A DNA stretch of 64,000 bases, from positions 1-64,000 of the forward strand of contig JAMKCH010010162.1 of the NCBI GenBank assembly GCA_023653785.1. The letters run 5' to 3'. The notes under the pieces are model-generated. The model saw only the letters and a list, made by a program, of their open reading frames with translations. It was not told where the DNA came from and did not search any database. The DNA is from Ophioderma brevispina. Lineage: Eukaryota; Echinodermata; Ophiuroidea; Amphilepidida; Ophiodermatidae. The position numbers were made by a program, and so were the translations under genes. Below, piece after piece: positions 57,901-64,000 of this stretch. How positions within the stretch are numbered: position 1 is the stretch's first letter; every line of letters starts with the position of its first letter.

Positions 57901-60519
57901 AAAGAACAATTTTAAAGCGAGACGAATCCAAGTAGGGTTATGTGATTTTTCCCTTCTATACTTCTCTAGTTTACCCCTGGCCTTAAAATATTTAAAACAG
58001 GTGTCTAAGTTAGAGCATAATACTGTATTCATCTTAAGCTTGATCAGAAAGATGTTTTCTGGTTGTAAACTATAAACGTGGGTTACACCTTATTAAAGGG
58101 ATTTAAAATAAATAACAAAAGATTTAAAAAAACAAAAAAACCGAAAATTTTAAAATTGAATCTTATAGACTTAAAATTCCAATCCATAAGTTGTAATTTT
58201 AAATTAGGTTGTCTATAATCCACAATCTTTGGGCAGTTATTTAAAATCCTTGCAAGTTTAGGAGGGTAAAAAGTACTGGGCATTGTAGCCTTCGAAATTT
58301 TGTTCTGAAACACACTGTATTTTCTTCAAAATTCCCACACGTTTCTTTTAACACGCTGTTGAACTGACTGAGGTGGCCATAACGTAAAGTTTTGCAACGT
58401 ATCAAATTGTCATTATCATTCCACATGATCATATACATGTAACTTGGACGAAATACATGCACATTGTTCCATATGTTGACGGGAGGTTTTGCCTATATGC
58501 ATAAATATGTAATCAATCAACGATGTTAATGAACAATAACTGGTGACCAGCACATGTTGTGAGAGCATCGGAACGTGATATAAGCCCCTTGATCCAAAAG
58601 GTTTATAAATATTAAAACTATTCTATGTACATTAAAACCCTTTAAACTTAACTGGCCTGTATCTAAAATCTGAATTTGAAAAACGCAACATGTTATAAAC
58701 ATTGGATATTTCAATCTGATAAGGAGTAAATATTTTAGTGTTATATGAAAAATGTTATGTTTCAAGGTGATAAAGGGAAGGGTACAATGGCGAAAAGTTT
58801 TTCCAATGAATAGTTTTTCTCAACTAGTTTCGTTTAAACATTTAAAATAGAGAAAAATCCCGTTACCTCTGACAAAAATTTAGGGAAACAAGCAGCGCCA
58901 GCATAAACATTATTACCTAAATACCGATATGCACAACGTGGTGTGTTCATAAAATACACCTTAACAGGCTGTTTTGATCTGGTACAATTAATAACAAAAC
59001 CTAGTTAAAACACATTTTAGGCATAAAAAATTTTTGTTCCAAACACCATCGCCCTGGATTTAATATTATTGATCTAGGAAGCGTTGTTTGTACAAAAATC
59101 TCAACAAACAATTAGAAAATGGACACACTTCAATTGTCATTGTTAGTGCAACACAAAGCTGGAGGACGGCAGGCGTCGACTAAATGTACACGGGAAGGTA
59201 TACACCTGGTTGAATACAAAACAACCTCCTTAATAACTCGTCAGATTATTAAAATTTATTATTAAAAATGTACCGATTTATTAATTCCGTGATTTAAAGG
59301 ACACTAACCTGATTCACCGCCAAGCGTTCAAAAATAGTTGAATTTGCAGGATAGCTTTAAAAGTGAAAGACAAGTCTGAAGAATTATCAGAAATTACTTT
59401 TTCCGTTGAGAGGATATTGCCCAGGAAACGAGAAAACGGCAGTTTTCAAAAATATGAACTCCATTGGGTAGTGTTTGTAGTAATTTAGTGTTTCGTTCGG
59501 ACCGTAATAATAAAATTTCGATTTTGTCTTATTAGGTTGCTTCTGGTCTTAATATTCGCAGGGTAGTTAGGATATATTTACTTGTTACAGACATGCAAAA
59601 CTCGGATTATTTGTGATTTTTTTGATTGTCGATTAGCAAATCACTGATAGGCCATTAATAAAACGCAACGATGATATTCGACAAATAGAAAAGAAAGGAG
59701 AAATATTTAAAAAACCATTTTCCGGTCAAGCATTATACATTGTGTATTTTTTCTCTTGCAACAGTCCGAGCAATATTTATTTGATCTGCCGTTAGAAGAT
59801 AAAACAAATATTGTCTCTTTTTATCGTAAAAATAGTCAATATTACGTTGTAGTGAGTTAGGGTAATTTAATAAATGATTTACAAAAAGTCAGTCGACTGG
59901 GGAGAGTGTCTAGCCAGCGGAGACAAAATTACATCCATTGATGATGACATTGGGACTTATGTAAAGCTGATATAGAAACCCCATTTGGCGCGCATTCTAC
60001 TTTCAAGTGGCGGTCGACGATAATGAGTGCCGAGAGGTCGCCCCACCTTTTTGCCTCCACAAAATATTGCATCTGTCAGGGGCAAGAGGCACAATAATTT
60101 GATGCCTGAGCCAGCGAGAAATGACTCTCGTAACATATAAAAGAAAGCAGACAAGAAAGAAAATAACAAAAATGAAAAAATAAAAATGCTATTGGATTTT
60201 GCAAAATTGTATTTCCGAACTCTCGCGCGACTGTGATGACGTACCCTTCTCGAATGCATGAGATACAGTCTGCTAGTTACATAAACAATGACCGCAGATT
60301 CCATTAAAAAAATCAGGGAATTGTTATACACCACGACACATGCTGCCCATGCTTTTTACTGTAAGAAGCATGGTTGTTGTTCATTATGCACGTACAACTC
60401 GATCCTTTCAATTCGGCTGGAGGTTTGATGAACGACTTCAACAAACATAACCAGTTGCTTATGTCGATCAGTACCTCTGTACAAAGACTATTAAGAAGAG
60501 ATCACTGACCATGGCAACA
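57901..60519. other. non-coding, no supported gene
   Basis: AT-rich. Short open frames only, without recognisable features. Confidence 0.4.
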
Positions 60520-60820
60520 TAATGCGCTCTAAAAATTGATATTTTTGCATGACTTTTATTCAGCAGAGGACGCGGAACATCCGTGTAACACAAGGAAAAC
60601 ACACGCCGGAGGTAATTCCCACGGCATAGCCTCTCATTAATGTCCTATTCTGTTTTAGGGGTATGTTATTTTTTGTGTAAAACTCTTATTTCTATATCTG
60701 TTTTTGGTATGTTATTTTTATTGTGAAACGATATTTCTATTTCGAATGGCCTAGGGGGGGGACTCTAATTTACGAGCAAATTGAAGACATTCATGTTGCT
60801 ACCGTATCGATATTTAAACC
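60520..60820. mobile_element. diverged copy of the 35339-type MITE
   Basis: AAAATTGATATTT, TTTATTCAGCAGA.GACGCG, AACACACGC.GGAG, GGTATGTTATTTTT and GAATGGCCTAG follow the order of 35385-35790. Termini are too decayed to define. Confidence 0.6.
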
Positions 60821-61702
60821 AAACCAACTTGGGCTCTGGGTAAATAAGGGACTTACTGATGATTGAAGCAGTCGTCATTGACACTTTATCCCCCTTCCCA
60901 TAACGACCTGATTACTTTTTTTCTTCTTTTCCGATCTTTGTGGATGTTTCCCAAAATGCTCTAAGTTAGTAAAAATTAACTGTATTCAGGAAAGGTAAAC
61001 AGTGATACCAGAACTTGTGGACACAATCCAAAAGATGTTACCAGGGGTGTCATTTGTCACCTCAAGTAACTGCTGACATATGACATAACCTTTTGCGTCG
61101 CACGCTACTATACGAATTCATAATTTTATATGGTGTTTTTCAACAATTCGAAAGGGGCATTTTTATGGCCAATTCGGACCCATATCAGCATGGAATGCAT
61201 TCAAATGGTACAAACAAGCTAGTATTAAGGTTCATGCCTTTGAGAGGTCCCGAATCTACCAGGACAGGTCGAATGTGGAAATGGTATTAAAATTAAACTT
61301 CTATTCTATACGATACCATACACTGAACTTTTAAAACAGTTTTAACGGGCACGGGCACATAACTACAAAATACAAATCCTTTGAAAAACTAAAATTGATA
61401 GCTTGGGTTCTGTATTGACCACTAAAAACAGTTTTACCCCAAGGATCATGATAGTAGCTACAGAAGGGCCCTTTAACAAAATCAGTTGGATCATTGGTCA
61501 GTTGGTTCTTTTATTTTTCAGTCCAAAGTATTTCCTTTTAATAGTTGAACTGTACATACAAATACAACTATAGTGCGAGTTTTTTATTTGGTCTTGGATA
61601 TGATAAGAGGTATGGTTTCAAGTGTAGGGTATATGGTTTTTAAGACCGGAAATGGAAAAGCCGAAGATTTGTAGTGGTTGGCAGCTTGCAGAGTTAATAT
61701 TA
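60821..61702. other. non-coding, no supported gene
   Basis: AT-rich, nothing recognised. Confidence 0.4.
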
Positions 61703-62518
61703 TTAACACTTAACTGCATAAGGGTTTGCAATTCCGTTAGTGCATAACGGGGGGGGGTCATGGGGACCCCCCCCTAAGATAACCAATTTCCTAAAGGATT
61801 TTTTTTTAGATGAAATCCATCCACCACATGTTAGAAAGCTTCAAAGACATCAACAAGAATTAAAAAAATAAAAACTTGAAGGAAGAAAGTTGTTCAGGTA
61901 AGAAAAATTAGGGGCGCCAAAACATGATTTTAATTTTGCGTCAACAATGTGCGAAAAAGATTCCTAATTAGTTTCTGCCTTTTCTTACGCCATGATTCAC
62001 CTAGACTTTGCATGATTGCTTTAATTGGTGGAAGAATGAAACTGTGATTTAACATATTAAGCACCAAATAGAAATGTCTCGTGCCATTTTATATTTTTTA
62101 GGTTACTTGTATTAAGTTACCATAGGTTCCTACATAAACGGCTCTATACGATTGTGTAATAAAATTTATGAACACCATTGGCCTACTATACTTTCCAAGA
62201 TTTTTTAATTAATTATTTACTTTGTTTATGTCAATAGGTGTATGCATTATGAAAATCAGAATCACAAGTAACTCTATTAAGTTTTTAATTTTTTGTCATG
62301 GGCACTTCGTTAGTGCATAAGGGGGCTCCTAGGCACCATGCTATTTAAACGCAAAAACGCCGCGGTGGATTTGAATTTTTTGCACCAATTGCAAGCCAAC
62401 TAAAAGTCAGACAAATACAAAAAATATAAACCAAATATATTCAGCGTTAAAAACGCCCGGCCCGAAAAACAAAAAAAAATGGGTCCCTAGGAACCACCCT
62501 TATGCAGGTAAGTGTTAG
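61703..62518. mobile_element. 816-bp TIR element, relative of 11066-11882
   Basis: The left TTAACACTTAACTGCATAAG and right-end reverse complement CTAACACTTACCTGCATAAG are 22-base-range TIRs. GGGTCCC-type and C/G-run sequences lie just inside each end. GTTAGTGCATAA recurs inside (61737 and 62310). No transposase. Confidence 0.65.
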
Positions 62519-64000
62519 TGAATTGTTCTGTTGTTGCAGATAAAAAGCTTCAAAATGTGGTATTAATTAGCTTCAAATATATTTAAGTCATGATTCCCTC
62601 TTTTAAGGCAGTGACTGTAAATGTTGGATGATGATCCTGATTGTATTGAATATGTGCAGAGGGTCTTTGCCCGTATGACCTATTCGGAGCTTTGGTCATA
62701 AATCCAGTCAATTCAAAACTAATTGATATCAAACAATCCACATGTTCGTATTCAATTGAATTATCATTTATACAAATATGTATATATTTGTATCTATTTT
62801 ATTCTTTACGGTCTAAAACATTTTACTCTTGTTTGGACATGTTAATGATTTATGCAAATGCCAACAAATGTGTTAATTTTAAGCGAAATAGGTGAGTAAG
62901 GGTTATTGATTTCCAATTTACTTTCAATCAAGTTCCTTTAACGCCATTTTGAACAACCAGCGGCCATTCCGGCCGAATGTACCGTTTCTGTATTCAATGA
63001 GCTTAGCAGCAACGACTGAAGAGCGAATTTATATAGTTTCTCAGAAAACGAAAAGGTCCAATTGACAGAGGATTTTTGACCTAGATACTTAAGAAATATG
63101 TAAGTCTTGGTCTTTACGTTTTGCCGGTTTGCCCATTGAGGGGTTTTTTAATGTTTGTGTTTTTTTACACTTCAAAAATAGGTCATCGTATGATTCCATT
63201 TTTAATGTAGTAAACTATAAGGGCGCTGGGGAAATCATCGGGCTTTCCTTTGTTCGACTTTCACAGGTGCAAACTTAGCCACTGTAACCGGATGAGCATC
63301 AACTACAGAAGTCAAAATCAACTTTGCTAATAGAAAGCTTTTAAGGAATATTCTAGCGACATTCTTTCTATTGACATGCTATATTTTTGGCTTTTATAGG
63401 GACAATCGTATGCTAGCCCAATGACCCATATAACCCCCCCCCCCAAATGGACGTTGGGAGGACTGTACTATTGCGCAAGGTAGGCCCCCCCCCACTTAAT
63501 TATAGTCGTAATATTAAAAGTCAATCATGAACTAACTTCATGACACCCCCCACCACCCACAAAAGTTACTTAATGACATTTTGATCAAAGGTCATATGGG
63601 ATCCACTAAGGTAAAAGTACTAAACTGTGTTCGGTAAAATTTAAACCAAGTCAAATAGAAAATCTTTTATCCATCTTGTAGTATCAATCAAATACCCCCC
63701 CCTATGTCAATATTAGTTGTTCACTCCAAGATTACAGAAAACTAGACATTACTAATAATAAGTGATATATCTAGTACAATGAGTATAAGTATGAGGAATA
63801 ATCTATTAAGACACAAGTGATACTTTAAATAAATAAATCATTGAGAAAATAAATGAAGCGTGTGAATAGCACAGACCTGCCAAATGAAGGATTTTCCTGG
63901 CAAAAAAAAATTCAGATTTGAACTGACAGTACAAAATACCCCCCAAAATCAGGGGATATAATTGCAACAAGTACAAAAAGAGAAATGCGCTATTTAAAAA
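62519..64000. other. non-coding with C-tracts
   Basis: C-runs at 63436-63445, 63485-63493, 63546-63552 and 63695-63702. No gene or RNA supported. Confidence 0.45.

Overview
This window looks like AT-rich, repeat-dominated, non-coding nuclear DNA from an animal, most plausibly a highly heterozygous marine invertebrate. The grounds are decayed non-LTR retrotransposons of the CR1/L2/Jockey type, tRNA-derived SINEs with B boxes, many short inverted-repeat DNA transposons (MITE-like), and no bacterial gene organisation. I found no host exon, tRNA, rRNA or snRNA gene that I can support. Most open reading frames here are chance frames in AT-rich DNA. The exceptions are broken reverse transcriptase (RT) pieces and one unrecognised 109-codon frame inside a repeat.

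Layout. 1-7.5 kb: two copies of one repeat face each other (1-240 and 7265-7480) around a decayed RT C-terminus (+) and a 5'-truncated CR1/L2-like element (-, 3445-5975). 7.6-14.5 kb: a motif cluster, a long-arm inverted-repeat element (9240-10570), an 817-bp TIR element and mononucleotide tracts. 14.5-28 kb: a second non-LTR element (-), then a 5-6 kb block present twice in direct order (A 15362-21830, B 21815-26936), differing mostly by 1-3 base indels. The 3' end of the block appears a third time. 28-44 kb: hexamer arrays (TACTCG), a SINE with an internal inverted repeat, several MITEs, an 879-bp long-TIR element, six copies of a GGTCACGTGTGTGAC-type motif, and RT C-terminus fragments. 44-48 kb: TTAA-flanked MITEs and a direct duplication. 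49-64 kb: a polypyrimidine tract next to a SINE, small tandem arrays, a strong hairpin and an 816-bp TIR element.

Two observations stand out. (1) Runs of exactly 20 A occur at 26937-26956, 27585-27604 and 46566-46585, and each separates overlapping duplicated sequence. The simplest reading is a 20-N assembly gap converted to A, joining contigs from alternative haplotypes. (2) Read that way, the pieces around 26.4-27.9 kb show one site both empty (CTGCGC at 27378-27383) and filled by an inverted-repeat element. That element begins TATGGCA, ends TGCCATA, has a 6-bp CTGCGC target duplication, and its arms are built of short repeats containing TCGAGTTTAC. It is the best candidate here for a poorly described, recently mobile foldback-type element.
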